The notes: generated by a model from the sequence alone, not told the origin. Counted from the stretch's first letter, positions 1 to 10,122 are shown. The stretch: DNA of 64,000 nt from Salinarimonas soli (GCF_008386575.1 NZ_VUOA01000022.1:27584-91583); one strand, 5' to 3'. Made by a program: numbers and translations.

Positions 1-14
1 CGCGGGGGCAGGCT

Positions 15-126
15 CTGAGGCGCCCACGAAGTGGGCCTCGAAGGGCGCTCCAGGGATCGCCGGACGGCTGTGGCAGCGTCCTGCGTGCTTCGAGGCCCTG
101 CTTTCGCAGGGCACCTCAGCATGAGG
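15..126. repeat. Dispersed palindromic intergenic repeat, copy A
   Basis: This is one of three related elements of about 112-119 bp (the others are at 22102-22220 and 29168-29285). The ends are complementary: CTGAGG on the left and CCTCAG followed by CATGAGG on the right. Inside, GGCCTCGAAGG and GCTTCGAGGCC form the main inverted arms, and each arm carries its own small hairpin (GCCCACGAAGTGGGC and GCCCTGCTTTCGCAGGGC). It lies upstream of the DUF2336 gene. No open frame is evident. Function is unknown; it resembles the small intergenic palindromes common in Rhizobiales genomes. Confidence 0.75.
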
Positions 127-259
127 GGGATAGGAGCATCCCCTTTCGGGCCAGCCTCTGAGGGCACGGCGCCCGAGGACGCAGCCGAGGGCCCGACTCA
201 ACGATAGCCGCAACGGTCTGGTCACCTCTGGCCCCTATGCTCCCCTCCAGGAGCATTCC

Positions 260-1393
260 ATGAGTGTGGTGTCCCGCTTGATTCACGATCTCGAAGATTC
301 GATCTCCCGCGGCCCGCAGGACAAGCGCGTCGAGAACCTGCGCCGGGTCACGGACCTGTTCCTGCGCGACTCGGAGGCCCTCACGGAGGAGCAGATCGAC
401 CTGTTCGACGTGGTGATCGCGCGCCTTGCCGCCGCGATCGAGACCCGCGCCCGCGTCGAGCTCGCCGACCGCCTGGCCGACGTGGGCAACGCCCCGCGCG
501 GCATCATCCGCTCGCTCGCCCACGACGAGATCGCCGTGGCGCGCCCGGTGCTCGCCCGCTCGCCGCGCCTGTCCGACGAGGACCTGGTGTCGGTGGCGAT
601 GGCCAAGGGCCGCGACCACATGCTCGCCATCACGGAGCGGCCGGTGCTCACCGAGACCGTCACGGACGTGCTCGTGCGGCGCGGCGACCGGGTGGTCGTC
701 CATGCCATGGCGGGCAATCCCGGCGCGCGCTTCTCGCAAGGGTCCATGGCGACGCTCGTCGACCGCTCGAAGATCGACGACGCGCTCCAGGCGCTGCTCG
801 GCCAGCGGGTCGACGTGCCCGAGGCGCAGCTGAGCCAGCTCGTGGAGATCGCCAAGGAGACGGCCCGCCGCCGTCTGAGCGAGACCATGCCGAGCCAGGA
901 CCGCCCCGCCATCGACGTGGCGGTGGCCCGCAGCGCCACCCAGCTCGCCGCCGCCGTGGTGCCGGGCCGGCGCGACTATTCGTCGGCGCTGGGCCTCGTC
1001 AGCGGCATGGTGGCGCGAAAGCCCCTCGCCGAGGCCGAGCTCGCCGCCTTCGCGGGGGCGAACCAGTTCGAGGAGACCGTCTGCGCCATCGCCTACATGA
1101 CGGGGCTCACCGTGCCCGCCATCGAGCGGCTGTTCAAGGAGCCCGACGCCGAGCTCCTCCTCGTGGTGAGCCGCGCCATGGGCTGGGGCTGGCCCACCGT
1201 GCGGGCGCTGCTCGCGCTGCGCGGCCCGGAGGCGTCGCAACCCCACCTCCTCAAGCGCGCCCACGACACCTTCGAGGGCCTGAGCGCCGCCACGGCCCAG
1301 CGGGTCGTCCAGTTCCTGAAGGTGCGCGAGGCGACCCAGAAGAAGGGCTACGAGACCGCCGCGAGCCGCCAGGTGCGCTCGAACGTGCGGTAG
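260..1393 (+). CDS. DUF2336 domain-containing protein
   Basis: The 377-residue product is an all-helical, Ala/Arg/Glu-rich soluble protein with no signal peptide or membrane segment. The overall pattern (an N-terminal helical stretch with DLFDVVIARLA, then repeated short helical units to about residue 330) matches the DUF2336 family, which is nearly confined to Alphaproteobacteria and has no established biochemical role. The ATG at 260 is preceded by AGGAG at a seven-base spacing, which supports the start. The gene stands alone downstream of repeat copy A, with a small membrane-protein gene 57 bases after it. The family assignment is by recognition; no catalytic motif is visible. Confidence 0.8.
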   Translation: MSVVSRLIHDLEDSISRGPQDKRVENLRRVTDLFLRDSEALTEEQIDLFDVVIARLAAAIETRARVELADRLADVGNAPRGIIRSLAHDEIAVARPVLARSPRLSDEDLVSVAMAKGRDHMLAITERPVLTETVTDVLVRRGDRVVVHAMAGNPGARFSQGSMATLVDRSKIDDALQALLGQRVDVPEAQLSQLVEIAKETARRRLSETMPSQDRPAIDVAVARSATQLAAAVVPGRRDYSSALGLVSGMVARKPLAEAELAAFAGANQFEETVCAIAYMTGLTVPAIERLFKEPDAELLLVVSRAMGWGWPTVRALLALRGPEASQPHLLKRAHDTFEGLSAATAQRVVQFLKVREATQKKGYETAASRQVRSNVR

Positions 1394-1450
1394 GTGGGTC
1401 GACCTCATCCTGGCCGGGACCGTCGCTCGTGAGGGATCGGGGCCTGCAAG

Positions 1451-1690
1451 ATGAGTGACGCGCGTGAGAAGCCGAGGCCTCGACATGGGCCGCTTCCCGA
1501 CGCGCTGTTTCGGACGGCTCATGGCATGCCGAGCGGTGACAAGGCGGCTTGGATCGCGTTCTGGACCGCTTATGCCCGGGCGCGCGAAGCGGGCCCCGGC
1601 GCCGTCGTCCGTCTCCTGCTCGGACGGCTTGCCGTTGCGCTCCTCGTTCTCGGCGCGGCCGTGGGATTCACCTATCTGATTGGCCCCTGA
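1451..1690 (+). CDS. Small membrane protein, unknown
   Basis: This 79-residue frame has a polar, charged N-terminal half (about residues 1-52) and one hydrophobic segment near the C-terminus (about residues 54-76), so it would be a single-pass inner-membrane protein. The ribosome-binding site is poor (GGGGCCTGC ahead of the ATG). It ends 39 bases from the convergent trmB stop. I do not recognise the family. It could be a chance frame, but the segregation of polar and hydrophobic halves and its placement in an otherwise empty gap favour a gene. Confidence 0.5.
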   Translation: MSDAREKPRPRHGPLPDALFRTAHGMPSGDKAAWIAFWTAYARAREAGPGAVVRLLLGRLAVALLVLGAAVGFTYLIGP

Positions 1691-1729
1691 GCGTGGGCCG
1701 CCGCTCCAGGCGACGTCGAGCCGTGCCGC

Positions 1730-2416
1730 CTACACCCGCTCGAAGGTGAGATAGCTCGGGCGGCGGCCCTCGCGCAGGGCCTTGGCCTCGTAGCGGGTGC
1801 CGGGCCAGCCCGGATAGGGCAGGCGCCAGTCGTCGGCGCGCGCCGCCGTCCAGCGGAAGGCGGGGTTCGGGAGCACGCGGGCGAGCGTCCAGCCCACATA
1901 GTCGTCGATGTCGGAGGCGAAGCGGAAGCGGCCGCCGGGCTTCAGGAGCCGCGCGAACCCCTCGACGGTCGCGGGCGACACGAAGCGGCGCTTGCGCTGC
2001 CGGCGCTTGGGCCACGGATCGGCGTAGAGGAGGTAGATCTCGTCGAGGCTCGCGGGCGCGATGCGGGGCAGGAGGGCGGCGGCGTCCTCGTCCCACAGGC
2101 GCACGTTGCTCAATCTCTCGCGCTCGACGGCGCCGAGCATCTTGGCCATGCCGTTGATGAAGGGCTCGCAGCCGATATAGCCCCGCCCGGGGTTCTCGCG
2201 GGCACGCGCCGCGAGATGCTCGCCGCCGCCGAAGCCGATCTCGAGGGTGAGGCCGCTCACCGGGCCGGGGAACAAGGCCGCCGGGTCGATGGCTCCGTCG
2301 GCCGGGAGGCGCAGGCGCGGCAGCAGGGTCGCGACGAGATCCCCCTGGCCCGGCCGCAGGGCCTTGCCCTTCCGGCGCCCGAAGAAGGCGCCGGATTCGT
2401 CGGGAGCCCCGCTCAC
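1730..2416 (-). CDS. trmB: tRNA (guanine-N7-)-methyltransferase
   Basis: TrmB uses S-adenosylmethionine to methylate N7 of G46 in the variable loop of tRNAs. The SAM-binding motif EIGFGGGEH lies at about residues 59-67, and the family signature DPWPKRRQRKRRF at about 133-145. The open frame continues far upstream through metK in another frame, so the start was chosen as the GTG at 2416, seven bases after the metK stop; this gives 228 residues, the usual family size. It is the last gene of the metK transcription unit, so the methyl-donor synthase and a consumer sit together. Confidence 0.93.
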   Translation of the reverse strand: MSGAPDESGAFFGRRKGKALRPGQGDLVATLLPRLRLPADGAIDPAALFPGPVSGLTLEIGFGGGEHLAARARENPGRGYIGCEPFINGMAKMLGAVERERLSNVRLWDEDAAALLPRIAPASLDEIYLLYADPWPKRRQRKRRFVSPATVEGFARLLKPGGRFRFASDIDDYVGWTLARVLPNPAFRWTAARADDWRLPYPGWPGTRYEAKALREGRRPSYLTFERV

Positions 2417-2423
2417 GCGCCGC

Positions 2424-3593
2424 TCAGCGCAGCGCCGAGCGCAGCGCGTCCACGAGGTCGACGCGCTCCCACGAGAAGCCGCCGTCGGCCTCCGGCGCGC
2501 GGCCGAAATGGCCATAGGCCGAGGTGCGCTCGTAGATGGGCTTGTTGAGGCCCAGATGCGTGCGGATGCCCCGGGGCGACAGGTCCATGAGGTCCATGAG
2601 GACCGCCTCGAGGCGGGAGGCCTCGACCTGGCCCTCGTGGAGATCGGCATAGATCGAGAGGGGCTTGGCCACGCCGATCGCGTAGGAGAGCTGGAGCGTG
2701 CAGCGGCTCGCGAGCCCCGCCGCCACCACGTTCTTGGCGAGATAGCGCGCCGCGTAGGCCGCCGAGCGGTCGACCTTGGTGGGGTCCTTGCCCGAGAAGG
2801 CGCCGCCGCCGTGGGGCGCCGCGCCGCCATAGGTGTCGACGATGATCTTGCGGCCGGTGAGCCCCGCGTCGCCGTCCGGACCGCCGATGACGAACTTGCC
2901 CGTGGGGTTCACGTGCCAGATCGTCTTGGCGTCGATCCAGCCCTGGGGCAGGGCCCGCAGGACGTAGGGCTCGATGAGGGCGCGCACGTCCGCCGATTCC
3001 ATGGTCTCGTCGAGGTGCTGGGTCGAGACCACGATCTGGGTCACGCCGACGGGCTTGCCGTTCTCGTAGCGCACCGTGACCTGGCTCTTGGCGTCGGGGC
3101 CGAGCTGGCGGGCCTCGCCGGACTTGCGGGCGTCGGTGAGGGTTTTCAGGATCTTGTGGGCGTAGAAGATCGGGGCCGGCATGAGCTCGGAGGTCTCGTT
3201 GCAGGCATAGCCGAACATGATGCCCTGGTCGCCCGCACCCTCGTCCTTGTTGCCGTCCGCGTCCACGCCCATGGCGATGTGCGCCGACTGGGCATGGAGA
3301 TAGACGTCGACCTGGGCGCGCTCCCAGTGGAAGCCCTCCTGCTCGTAGCCAATGTCGCGGATGGCGTTGCGGGCGAGCGCGACGACGCGATCCTTGGTGA
3401 TCGAGTCGGGGCCGCGCACCTCGCCGGCGATGACGACGCGGTTCGTGGTGGCGAGCGTCTCGCAGGCGACGCGGGCTTCGGGCATCGCGGCGAGATAGGC
3501 GTCGACCACCGCATCGGAGATCCGGTCGCAGACCTTGTCCGGATGGCCCTCGGAGACCGACTCGCTCGTGAAGAGATAGTTCTGCCGTGACAC
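2424..3593 (-). CDS. metK: S-adenosylmethionine synthase
   Basis: MetK makes S-adenosylmethionine from methionine and ATP, releasing phosphate and pyrophosphate. The 389-residue product shows GHPDK (16-20), the ATP-binding [12 protein letters not shown] (119-130) and the P-loop-like [10 protein letters not shown] (261-270), all in canonical order. The frame is open further upstream, but homology begins at [12 protein letters not shown], so the GTG at 3593 is the start. A 226-base spacer separates it from the upstream phrR-type gene. It carries a TTGACC at 3770-3775 (minus strand) without a convincing -10 box, and I could not match it to a SAM riboswitch class. trmB follows after seven bases. 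Confidence 0.97.
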   Translation of the reverse strand: MSRQNYLFTSESVSEGHPDKVCDRISDAVVDAYLAAMPEARVACETLATTNRVVIAGEVRGPDSITKDRVVALARNAIRDIGYEQEGFHWERAQVDVYLHAQSAHIAMGVDADGNKDEGAGDQGIMFGYACNETSELMPAPIFYAHKILKTLTDARKSGEARQLGPDAKSQVTVRYENGKPVGVTQIVVSTQHLDETMESADVRALIEPYVLRALPQGWIDAKTIWHVNPTGKFVIGGPDGDAGLTGRKIIVDTYGGAAPHGGGAFSGKDPTKVDRSAAYAARYLAKNVVAAGLASRCTLQLSYAIGVAKPLSIYADLHEGQVEASRLEAVLMDLMDLSPRGIRTHLGLNKPIYERTSAYGHFGRAPEADGGFSWERVDLVDALRSALR

Positions 3594-3819
3594 GTCGAAG
3601 CCTCTCGAATGGGTCGGGCGCCGCCTCGGAGACCGCTTGCCGTCGACCATGACCAGGATGACGGGGCGCCCGCCTCCCCGGCCCGGAGCACCCGGCTCCG
3701 GCGGAGGGGCACCCCGCGCCCACCCGCACGTCCCGCCGGGCGCGCGCTTGTGCCACCGCTCCGCCGTCTGGTCAAGGGAACGCGTTTGGTAAAACGAACA
3801 CGTCCGCCCGCGGGCGGGC

Positions 3820-4230
3820 CTAGTCGTCCTCCGCCGCGTCGACGAGGGAGACGGCGAGATCGACGAGGCGCCGGCGGACCCGTGCATCCTTGATCCGCAC
3901 GAAGGCCTTCATGAGCTGGAGGCCTTCGGTGGTGGACATGAAGTCGGCCACGTAGGCCGGGGCCCCGGGCTCCTGGAGGCCGCCGGGGCCGTCCGCCTCC
4001 ACGGGGGCGCCCTCGTAGAAGAAGGCCACGGGCACGCCGAGCACGTGGGCGAGCTGGTGCAGGCGGCTCGCGCCGATCCTGTTGGTGCCCTTCTCGTATT
4101 TCTGCACCTGCTGGAACGTAAGGCCGAGCGCGTCGCCGAGCTTCTCCTGGCTCATGCCGACGAGCACGCGGCGCATGCGCACGCGGCTGCCAACGTGCCG
4201 GTCGATCGGATTGGGCTCCTTCTTGATCAT
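3820..4230 (-). CDS. XRE-family regulator, PhrR/PraR type
   Basis: This is a 136-residue DNA-binding protein with an N-terminal Cro/C1-type helix-turn-helix (about residues 13-66, including [18 protein letters not shown] and the YEKGTNRI tail) and a helical C-terminal part. In Rhizobiales this regulator lies between lnt and metK, as here, and corresponds to PhrR of Sinorhizobium (a pH-regulated gene next to actA, which is lnt) and PraR of Azorhizobium and Rhizobium (repressor of R-body and surface functions). The ATG at 4230 has a strong AGGGGGG upstream. Position and sequence support the orthology; its targets in this organism are unknown. Confidence 0.85.
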   Translation of the reverse strand: MIKKEPNPIDRHVGSRVRMRRVLVGMSQEKLGDALGLTFQQVQKYEKGTNRIGASRLHQLAHVLGVPVAFFYEGAPVEADGPGGLQEPGAPAYVADFMSTTEGLQLMKAFVRIKDARVRRRLVDLAVSLVDAAEDD

Positions 4231-4280
4231 CCTCTACCCCCCTGGGGATCCGGCGGTGTGCCGTTCGGGCTCCGTGCGGA

Positions 4281-5891
4281 TCAGGCTCGCCGTCGCTCCC
4301 GCCGCAAGACGAGAGCCAGCGCCGCGCAACATAAAGCAAGGGCTGCAAAGAGGCTATCGCCAAATCGCCCGTAAGTTGTGCGAGCGATTGCAATCGGAAG
4401 TGGGGCATCGAGAACGCCCTCGACGCCCAAGGGGAGCGAGCGCACGATCCTGCCATAGGGGTCGATCACGGCCGAGATCCCCGTATTGGCGGCGCGCACC
4501 AGGGGGAGGCCCTCCTCGACGGCGCGCAGGCGGGCCTGCGCGAAATGCTGGTGCGGGCCCGGCGTCATGCCGAACCAGGCATCGTTCGTCACGTTCACGA
4601 TGAGCCCCGGGCGCGGCCCGCGGGGCACCACGGCGCCGGGGAAGATCGCCTCGTAGCAGATGGTGGCCGCGGCGGGCGGCAGGCCCGGCAGGTCGAGGAG
4701 CCCCGGGCGCTCGCCGGGCTCGAAACCGCCGGGGACGTGCACGAACTGGCGCAGGCCCAATCCCCGCAGGAGCGCGTCGAGGGCGTGCGGAAAATACTCG
4801 CCGAATGGCACGAGGTGGGTCTTGTCGTAGGTGGCCACGATCGTGCCGTCGTCGGCGACCGCGTGGATGGCGTTGAAGAAGTGATGGCGGGACTCGCCCG
4901 GGCCGGGATCGTCGGCGCGGGCGGCGCCCGTGACGAGCGTCGTGCCGGGGGGCAGGAGACCCGCGATCTGGGCGAGCGCGCGGGCGTCGCGGTGGAGGAG
5001 GAAGGGAAAGGCCGATTCGGGCCAGATCAGGTGCGTGACGTCGGCGATGCCGGAGGCGCCAGGCCCCGTGGCCCTGTCGCTCAAGGCGAGGTAGCGCGCC
5101 ATGATGCTCTCGCGGTTTGCCGGGTTGAACTTGGCGTCCTGCGGGAGGTTGGGCTGCATGATGCGCAGGCGCACGCCCGCCATCGCCGGGGTCTCGGCGG
5201 CCGGCAGGCGCTGCACGCCGATGAAGGCGAGGACGCCGAGCGCGAGCCCCGCCGCGAGAGGCGGCGTGAGCCGCGCCCGCGAGCTCTCGCCCGTGCCGAG
5301 CGCGGCGGGTGCGGCGCAGATCAGGACCGCGAGCACGGTGAGCCCGTAGAGGCCGATCGCCGCCCCGGCCTGCATGAGCCAGAGGTTCTGGCCGAGCGCC
5401 ATGCCGAGCGTGTTCCAGGGAAAGCCTGTGAACAGGGTGCCCCGCAGCCATTCGCTCAAGGAGAGCCCGGCGGCGAGCGCGAAGAGGCGCGCGGGGCCGG
5501 GCGACCACATCAGCCGGGCCGCCGCGAAGCCCAGCGCCGGGAAGGCGGCGAGCACCGCCGGCAGGCCGAGCACGCCGAAGGGCAGCAGATAGGCGAACTG
5601 GTCGGCCTCGACGAGAAAGGCCGATCCGAGCCACCACAGGCCCGCGACGAAGTAGCCGAAGCCCCACGCCCAGCCCACGAGCGCCGCGGACCCTAAGGTG
5701 GAGAGGAGGCGCAGCCGCGGGCCCGCCGCCGTGCCGTCGAGGAGCCAGACCGCCACGGTGAGCGACACGGCGAGCGCCGGCAGGATCCCGAACGGGGGCA
5801 TGGCGAAGGCGCCCACCGCCCCCGCGATGAAGGCGATGAGAGCGCGGGCCCAGCCCCAGGCCAGGATGACGCGGTGGGCCAGTGCCCTCAT
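4281..5891 (-). CDS. lnt: Apolipoprotein N-acyltransferase
   Basis: Lnt adds the third acyl chain to the N-terminal cysteine of lipoproteins in the inner membrane. The 536-residue product has about six N-terminal membrane segments (to about residue 230), a periplasmic carbon-nitrogen hydrolase domain (about 240-490) and a final membrane helix. The Glu-Lys-Cys triad is visible as E292 in IWPESAF, K357 in [12 protein letters not shown] and C412 in TICYEAIF. Its start overlaps the corC stop by ATGA, so the two are translationally coupled. In Sinorhizobium the orthologue is actA, required for acid tolerance. Confidence 0.95.
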   Translation of the reverse strand: MRALAHRVILAWGWARALIAFIAGAVGAFAMPPFGILPALAVSLTVAVWLLDGTAAGPRLRLLSTLGSAALVGWAWGFGYFVAGLWWLGSAFLVEADQFAYLLPFGVLGLPAVLAAFPALGFAAARLMWSPGPARLFALAAGLSLSEWLRGTLFTGFPWNTLGMALGQNLWLMQAGAAIGLYGLTVLAVLICAAPAALGTGESSRARLTPPLAAGLALGVLAFIGVQRLPAAETPAMAGVRLRIMQPNLPQDAKFNPANRESIMARYLALSDRATGPGASGIADVTHLIWPESAFPFLLHRDARALAQIAGLLPPGTTLVTGAARADDPGPGESRHHFFNAIHAVADDGTIVATYDKTHLVPFGEYFPHALDALLRGLGLRQFVHVPGGFEPGERPGLLDLPGLPPAAATICYEAIFPGAVVPRGPRPGLIVNVTNDAWFGMTPGPHQHFAQARLRAVEEGLPLVRAANTGISAVIDPYGRIVRSLPLGVEGVLDAPLPIAIARTTYGRFGDSLFAALALCCAALALVLRRERRRA

Positions 5892-7075
5892 GCGGCAGGC
5901 CGCCCGGCCTCGCCGGAAGCGGGCGGGGCGGCGTCCGGGAGGTCCGAGGCCGGCGGCGCGCTCTCAGGCGGCGGCGTGGCGGCGGGCGCCTGCGCGGCGG
6001 GAGATTCGGTGATGAGCGCGCGGGTCTCGGGGAAGGGCGGCGGCGCGGGCTCGGGCGGCGGGGGCTCGGCGCGGGCGGGCGCCGCGTCGGCCCGGGTCGC
6101 CTCCTCGTCGCGGGGGGCGACCTCGCGCCGGTGGATGCGCACGCGCTTGAGGCGGCGCGGATCGGCGTCGAGCACCTCGAATTCCAGCCCCTCGGGGCCG
6201 CTGATCAGCTCGCCCCGGGTGGGGACGCGCCCCGCGATGGTCACCACGAGGCCGCCCAGCGTATCGACGTCGTCGGCCATCTCGTCGCCCACGAGCGAGA
6301 CGCCGAGTGCCGCCGAGGCCTCGTCGAGGTCGGCGCGGGCATCGGCCACGAAGGTGTCGCCCTCGCGCACGATCATCTGGGCCGAGGCCTCGTCGTGCTC
6401 GTCCTCGATGTCGCCCACCACGGTCTCGACGAGGTCCTCGATCGAGACGAGGCCGTCGGTGCCGCCATATTCGTCGATCACCAGGGCCATGTGGGTGCGG
6501 GTGGTCTGCATGCGCGCGAGCAGGTCCATGGCCGGCATGGAGGGCGGCACGAAGATCACGGGCCGCAGGATCTTGGCGGCGGCGAGCGTCATGGTGAGGT
6601 CGATGTTGCCCAGGGAGGGCACGGTCACGTCCTTGACCCGCCGGCGCCGCGTGCCGCTCTCGGCGCGGGTCACGAGGTAGTCCATGAAGTCGCGGATGTG
6701 GATCATGCCCTTGGGGTCGTCGAGCGTCTCGCCGTAGACCGGCAGGCGCGAATGGCCCGCTGTGCGGAAGATGCGCAGGAGGTCGCCCAGCGTCACGTCG
6801 GAGGCCACCGCCAGGATGTCGGCCCGGGGCACCATCACGTCCTGGACGCGTACCCGGTGCAGGCCGAGCACGTTCTTGAGCATCGCCCGCTCGTGGGGCG
6901 AAAAGTTCGGGTTCTCGACGGTGCTCGCGAGCACGTCCTCGAGGTCGGTCCGGAACGTGTCCTTGGGCTTGAGGCCGACCAGGGTCAGCAGGCGTTCGTA
7001 CCAGGCCTCCGGGGGGCCCGCCGGGGGCGCGGCCCCGTTGCCGGAATGGCCCGCGTGACTTCGACCGTCGCTCAT
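5888..7075 (-). CDS. corC: CorC/HlyC-type CBS-domain protein
   Basis: The 395-residue product contains paired CBS domains (about residues 70-195, with [11 protein letters not shown] and [16 protein letters not shown]) followed by a CorC_HlyC domain (about 215-300) and an Ala/Pro-rich tail of about 80 residues. It lacks the DUF21 membrane domain, so it is the soluble CorC kind, thought to assist magnesium or cobalt efflux; the membrane-bound relative is the gene at 15831. The ATG at 7075 was preferred to an upstream TTG at 7087. The stop overlaps the lnt start, the conserved arrangement in this order. Confidence 0.88.
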   Translation of the reverse strand: MSDGRSHAGHSGNGAAPPAGPPEAWYERLLTLVGLKPKDTFRTDLEDVLASTVENPNFSPHERAMLKNVLGLHRVRVQDVMVPRADILAVASDVTLGDLLRIFRTAGHSRLPVYGETLDDPKGMIHIRDFMDYLVTRAESGTRRRRVKDVTVPSLGNIDLTMTLAAAKILRPVIFVPPSMPAMDLLARMQTTRTHMALVIDEYGGTDGLVSIEDLVETVVGDIEDEHDEASAQMIVREGDTFVADARADLDEASAALGVSLVGDEMADDVDTLGGLVVTIAGRVPTRGELISGPEGLEFEVLDADPRRLKRVRIHRREVAPRDEEATRADAAPARAEPPPPEPAPPPFPETRALITESPAAQAPAATPPPESAPPASDLPDAAPPASGEAGRPAA

Positions 7076-7106
7076 CGTGAGGTGCAATCGCTTCCTTGAA
7101 CGGGAA

Positions 7107-7583
7107 TCAGGCTGCCATGTCGCGATAGGGATTGGCTACCCCCAACCGCGCGAGGGCGTCGATCTCCACCGCCTCCATGGCCCCCGCCGCCTCCGCGGTG
7201 TCGTGGTCGTGGCCCAGGAGATGCAGGCAGCCGTGGACGATCAGGTGGAGCGCGTGCTCCCGCAGCGTCTTCTCCTCGGCCTCCGCCTCCCGGGTCACGG
7301 TCTCGAGCGCGAGCGCGATGTCCCCCAGGGGCCGGACGCCGGGCACGTCGAGGGCGGGGGCGGGGAAGGAGAGCACGTTGGTGGGCTTGTCCTGGCCCCG
7401 CCAGTCGCGGTTGAGGTCGCGCACGGCCGCGTCGTCGGCGAGCATGAGGCTGATCTCGACGGCGTCCTTCGGCGCGAGGGGCGAGGCCGCGAAGGCCGCC
7501 TCCACGGCGCTCTGCGCCAAGCCCTCCACGTCGGGGATCGCGTGCCAGCCCTCGTGCTCCACCAGGACGTCGAGCTCGATCAC
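7107..7583 (-). CDS. ybeY: Endoribonuclease YbeY (rRNA maturation factor)
   Basis: YbeY is a zinc-dependent single-strand endoribonuclease involved in 16S rRNA 3' end processing and ribosome quality control. The metal-binding signature HGCLHLLGHDH lies at about residues 118-128 of 158. Homology starts just after the GTG at 7583, which overlaps the phoH stop as GTGA, indicating coupled translation. The open frame extends through phoH in another register, and that extension was discarded. The phoH-ybeY-corC-lnt order is conserved across Proteobacteria. Confidence 0.94.
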   Translation of the reverse strand: MIELDVLVEHEGWHAIPDVEGLAQSAVEAAFAASPLAPKDAVEISLMLADDAAVRDLNRDWRGQDKPTNVLSFPAPALDVPGVRPLGDIALALETVTREAEAEEKTLREHALHLIVHGCLHLLGHDHDTAEAAGAMEAVEIDALARLGVANPYRDMAA

Positions 7584-8644
7584 GGCTGGGGTCCCTTGGC
7601 GCGGGCCGCCTCGTCGTAGGCGGTCACGATCCGGCGCACGAGGTCGTGGCGCACCACGTCCACGTCGCGGAAGGTGACGCGGCCGATGCCTTCGACACCG
7701 TCGAGGATGCGCACGGCCTCGATGAGGCCCGAGCGCTGGCCCGGCGGCAGGTCGATCTGGCTCGGATCGCCGTTGATGATCATGCGCGAGCCCTCGCCCA
7801 GACGGGTGAGGAACATCTTCATCTGCATCGAGGTGGTGTTCTGGGCCTCGTCGAGGAGCACCACGGCGCTCGACAGGGTGCGCCCGCGCATGAAGGCGAG
7901 CGGCGCCACCTCGATCATGCCGGTCTGGAGCGCGCGCTCCACGTGGCGGCTTTCCATGAAGTCGTAGAGCGCGTCGTAGATCGGGCGGAGATACGGATCG
8001 ATCTTCTCGCGCATGTCGCCGGGCAGGAAGCCCAGCCGCTCGCCCGCCTCCACGGCGGGACGCGAGAGGATGAGCCGGTCGACCACGCCCTGCTCCAGGA
8101 GCGAGACGGCGTAACCCACCGCAAGCCAGGTCTTGCCCGTGCCGGCGGGCCCCTCCGCGAAGACGAGCTCGTGCTGGCGCAGGGCCCGGATATAGGTGTC
8201 CTGCGCGGCGTTGCGCGCCTTCACGAGCCCGCGCTTGCGGGTCGCGATGCCCTCGAAACCGGAGCGCGGCGCGGCGGGCGCCGGGGTGTCGGCGGCGGGA
8301 AAGAGGGTGCCCTGGAAGGCGGTCTCCTGGATCACCCCGTCGACATCGCCCATGGTGAGCTCGGCGCCCGAGCGCACGCGCTCGTAGAGCCCCTCCAGCA
8401 CGCGGCGGGTCTGCTCGCAGGCTTCGGGCGTGCCCCGCACCACCACGCGGTTGCCGTTGGCGGTGGCCGTCACGGCGAGGCGACGCTCGATATGGGCGAG
8501 GTTCTGGTCGTAATGGCCGAAGATGAGGCTCGCCAGCCGGTTGTCGTCGAAGGTGAGCGTGATCTCGGCGGCCTCGTCCATCCCGGGATGGCCGGGTCTC
8601 GGCGATCGTCCTGCGCGCGTCGCCGCGCCGTCGTTTGTCCGCAA
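7580..8644 (-). CDS. phoH: PhoH family ATPase
   Basis: This is a cytoplasmic P-loop ATPase of the PhoH family, often linked to RNA metabolism together with YbeY. It has an N-terminal KH-like region (about residues 25-110), Walker A EGPAGTGKTWLA, and Walker B with its extension LLDEAQNTTSMQMK. The TTG at 8644 is proposed as start because GAGGAGAG lies four bases ahead of it and gives 354 residues; the first ATG, at 8581, has no ribosome-binding site. It begins 17 bases after miaB and overlaps ybeY. Confidence 0.9.
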   Translation of the reverse strand: MRTNDGAATRAGRSPRPGHPGMDEAAEITLTFDDNRLASLIFGHYDQNLAHIERRLAVTATANGNRVVVRGTPEACEQTRRVLEGLYERVRSGAELTMGDVDGVIQETAFQGTLFPAADTPAPAAPRSGFEGIATRKRGLVKARNAAQDTYIRALRQHELVFAEGPAGTGKTWLAVGYAVSLLEQGVVDRLILSRPAVEAGERLGFLPGDMREKIDPYLRPIYDALYDFMESRHVERALQTGMIEVAPLAFMRGRTLSSAVVLLDEAQNTTSMQMKMFLTRLGEGSRMIINGDPSQIDLPPGQRSGLIEAVRILDGVEGIGRVTFRDVDVVRHDLVRRIVTAYDEAARAKGPQP

Positions 8645-8661
8645 CGGACTCTCCTCTCGCC

Positions 8662-10044
8662 TCACGCGGCCGAAGCCTCGGTCCACGTCCCGTCGGCCGC
8701 GGGCGCCTCGCCGAACAGGCTGTTGGATCCTGCGGCGCCGATCCGGACGGGGACGATGTCGCCCACGGCCCGGCCGGCACCGTCGATCTGCACCATCTGA
8801 AGATAGGGCGTCTTGCCCGCGAGCTGGCCCGGGTGACGCCCCGCCTTCTCCAACAGAACGTCGAGCGTGCGCCCCACGGTTCCATGGTTGAAGGCCTGGC
8901 GGTGGGCCTCGAGCCGCTCCTGGAGCCGCGCCAGGCGCTCGGACTTCACCGCTTCGGGCACCTGGTCGGCGCTGTCCGCCGCGGGCGTGCCGGGGCGCGG
9001 GCTGTACTTGAAGGAGAAGGCGCCGGCGAAGCGGACGTCCTCGACGAGGCGCATCGTGGCCTCGAAATCCGCGTCGCTCTCGCCGGGAAAGCCCACGATG
9101 AAGTCGGAGGTGAGCGCGACGTCGGGCCGCGCCGTCCGCACCCGGTCGATGATGCGGCGGTACTCGTCGGCCGTATGCCTGCGGTTCATCGCCGCGAGGA
9201 TCCGGTCGGAGCCCGCCTGCACGGGAAGATGGAGGTAGGGCATGAGGGCAGGGAGGTCGCGGTGGGCCGCGATGAGCTCCTCGTCCATGTCGCGCGGGTG
9301 GCTCGTGGTGTAGCGAAGGCGCGCGATCCCCGGAACCTCGGCGAGCGCGTGGAGCAGGCGGCCGAGCGACCAGGGGGACCCGTCCGGCCCCTCGCCGTGG
9401 AAGGCGTTGACGTTCTGGCCGATGAGGGTGATCTCGCGCACGCCCGCGTCGGCCAAGCGGTGCGCCTCGTCGAGGATGCGGGCGACGGAGCGCGACACCT
9501 CGGCGCCCCGGGTATAGGGCACCACGCAGAACGTGCAGAACTTGTCGCAGCCCTCCTGCACCGTGAGGAAGGCCGTGACGCCGCGGCTCTTGATGCGCGC
9601 GGGCTCGAGGGCCGGGAGCGCGTCGAACTTGTCGTCGGCGGGGAACTCGGTGTCGAGGGCGCCGCGGCCGGCGCGCAGCAGGGCGGGCAGGTTCTGGTAG
9701 CTTTGCGGGCCCACCACCACGTCCACCACGGGCGCGCGGCGGAAGATCTCGCGCCCTTCAGCCTGCGCGACGCAGCCCGCGAGCACCACCTTGGTCTCGC
9801 GGCCCTCGAGCGCCCGCTCCTCCTTCATCACGCGGATGCGGCCGAGCTCGGAATAGACCTTCTCGGCGGCCTTCTCGCGGATGTGGCAGGTGTTGAGCAC
9901 GACGAGGTCGGCGTTCTCGACGCTGCCGGTCTGCCCATAGCCCTCGGCCGCCAGCACGTCCGCCATGCGCTCGGCGTCATAGACGTTCATCTGGCAGCCA
10001 TAGGATTTGATGAAGACCTTTTTCACGCGGGCGGGCGCTTTCAT
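8662..10044 (-). CDS. miaB: tRNA-2-methylthio-N6-dimethylallyladenosine synthase
   Basis: MiaB is a radical-SAM methylthiotransferase that modifies A37 of tRNAs reading UNN codons. The N-terminal UPF0004 domain has its three iron-sulfur cysteines (GCQMN, LNTCHIR, AGCVAQ). The radical-SAM motif is [14 protein letters not shown], and a TRAM domain closes the protein. The ATG at 10044 (460 residues) starts two residues before conserved sequence; an in-frame GTG at 10101 would add 19 residues. Between plsC and phoH it continues the minus-strand run. Confidence 0.94.
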   Translation of the reverse strand: MKAPARVKKVFIKSYGCQMNVYDAERMADVLAAEGYGQTGSVENADLVVLNTCHIREKAAEKVYSELGRIRVMKEERALEGRETKVVLAGCVAQAEGREIFRRAPVVDVVVGPQSYQNLPALLRAGRGALDTEFPADDKFDALPALEPARIKSRGVTAFLTVQEGCDKFCTFCVVPYTRGAEVSRSVARILDEAHRLADAGVREITLIGQNVNAFHGEGPDGSPWSLGRLLHALAEVPGIARLRYTTSHPRDMDEELIAAHRDLPALMPYLHLPVQAGSDRILAAMNRRHTADEYRRIIDRVRTARPDVALTSDFIVGFPGESDADFEATMRLVEDVRFAGAFSFKYSPRPGTPAADSADQVPEAVKSERLARLQERLEAHRQAFNHGTVGRTLDVLLEKAGRHPGQLAGKTPYLQMVQIDGAGRAVGDIVPVRIGAAGSNSLFGEAPAADGTWTEASAA

Positions 10045-10122
10045 TGCTGGTTCGGGATCCGCCCATTTAAGCGGTTTGGGTCCCGATGAGAATAGCGTCA
10101 CCCCGTAAATCGAGGGGCGCCC

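Noticed and set aside
3594-3819. SAM riboswitch upstream of metK
   Set aside because: I looked for the pairing and loop sequences of SAM-II and SAM/SAH classes and found no convincing match; only general GC-rich stems are present.
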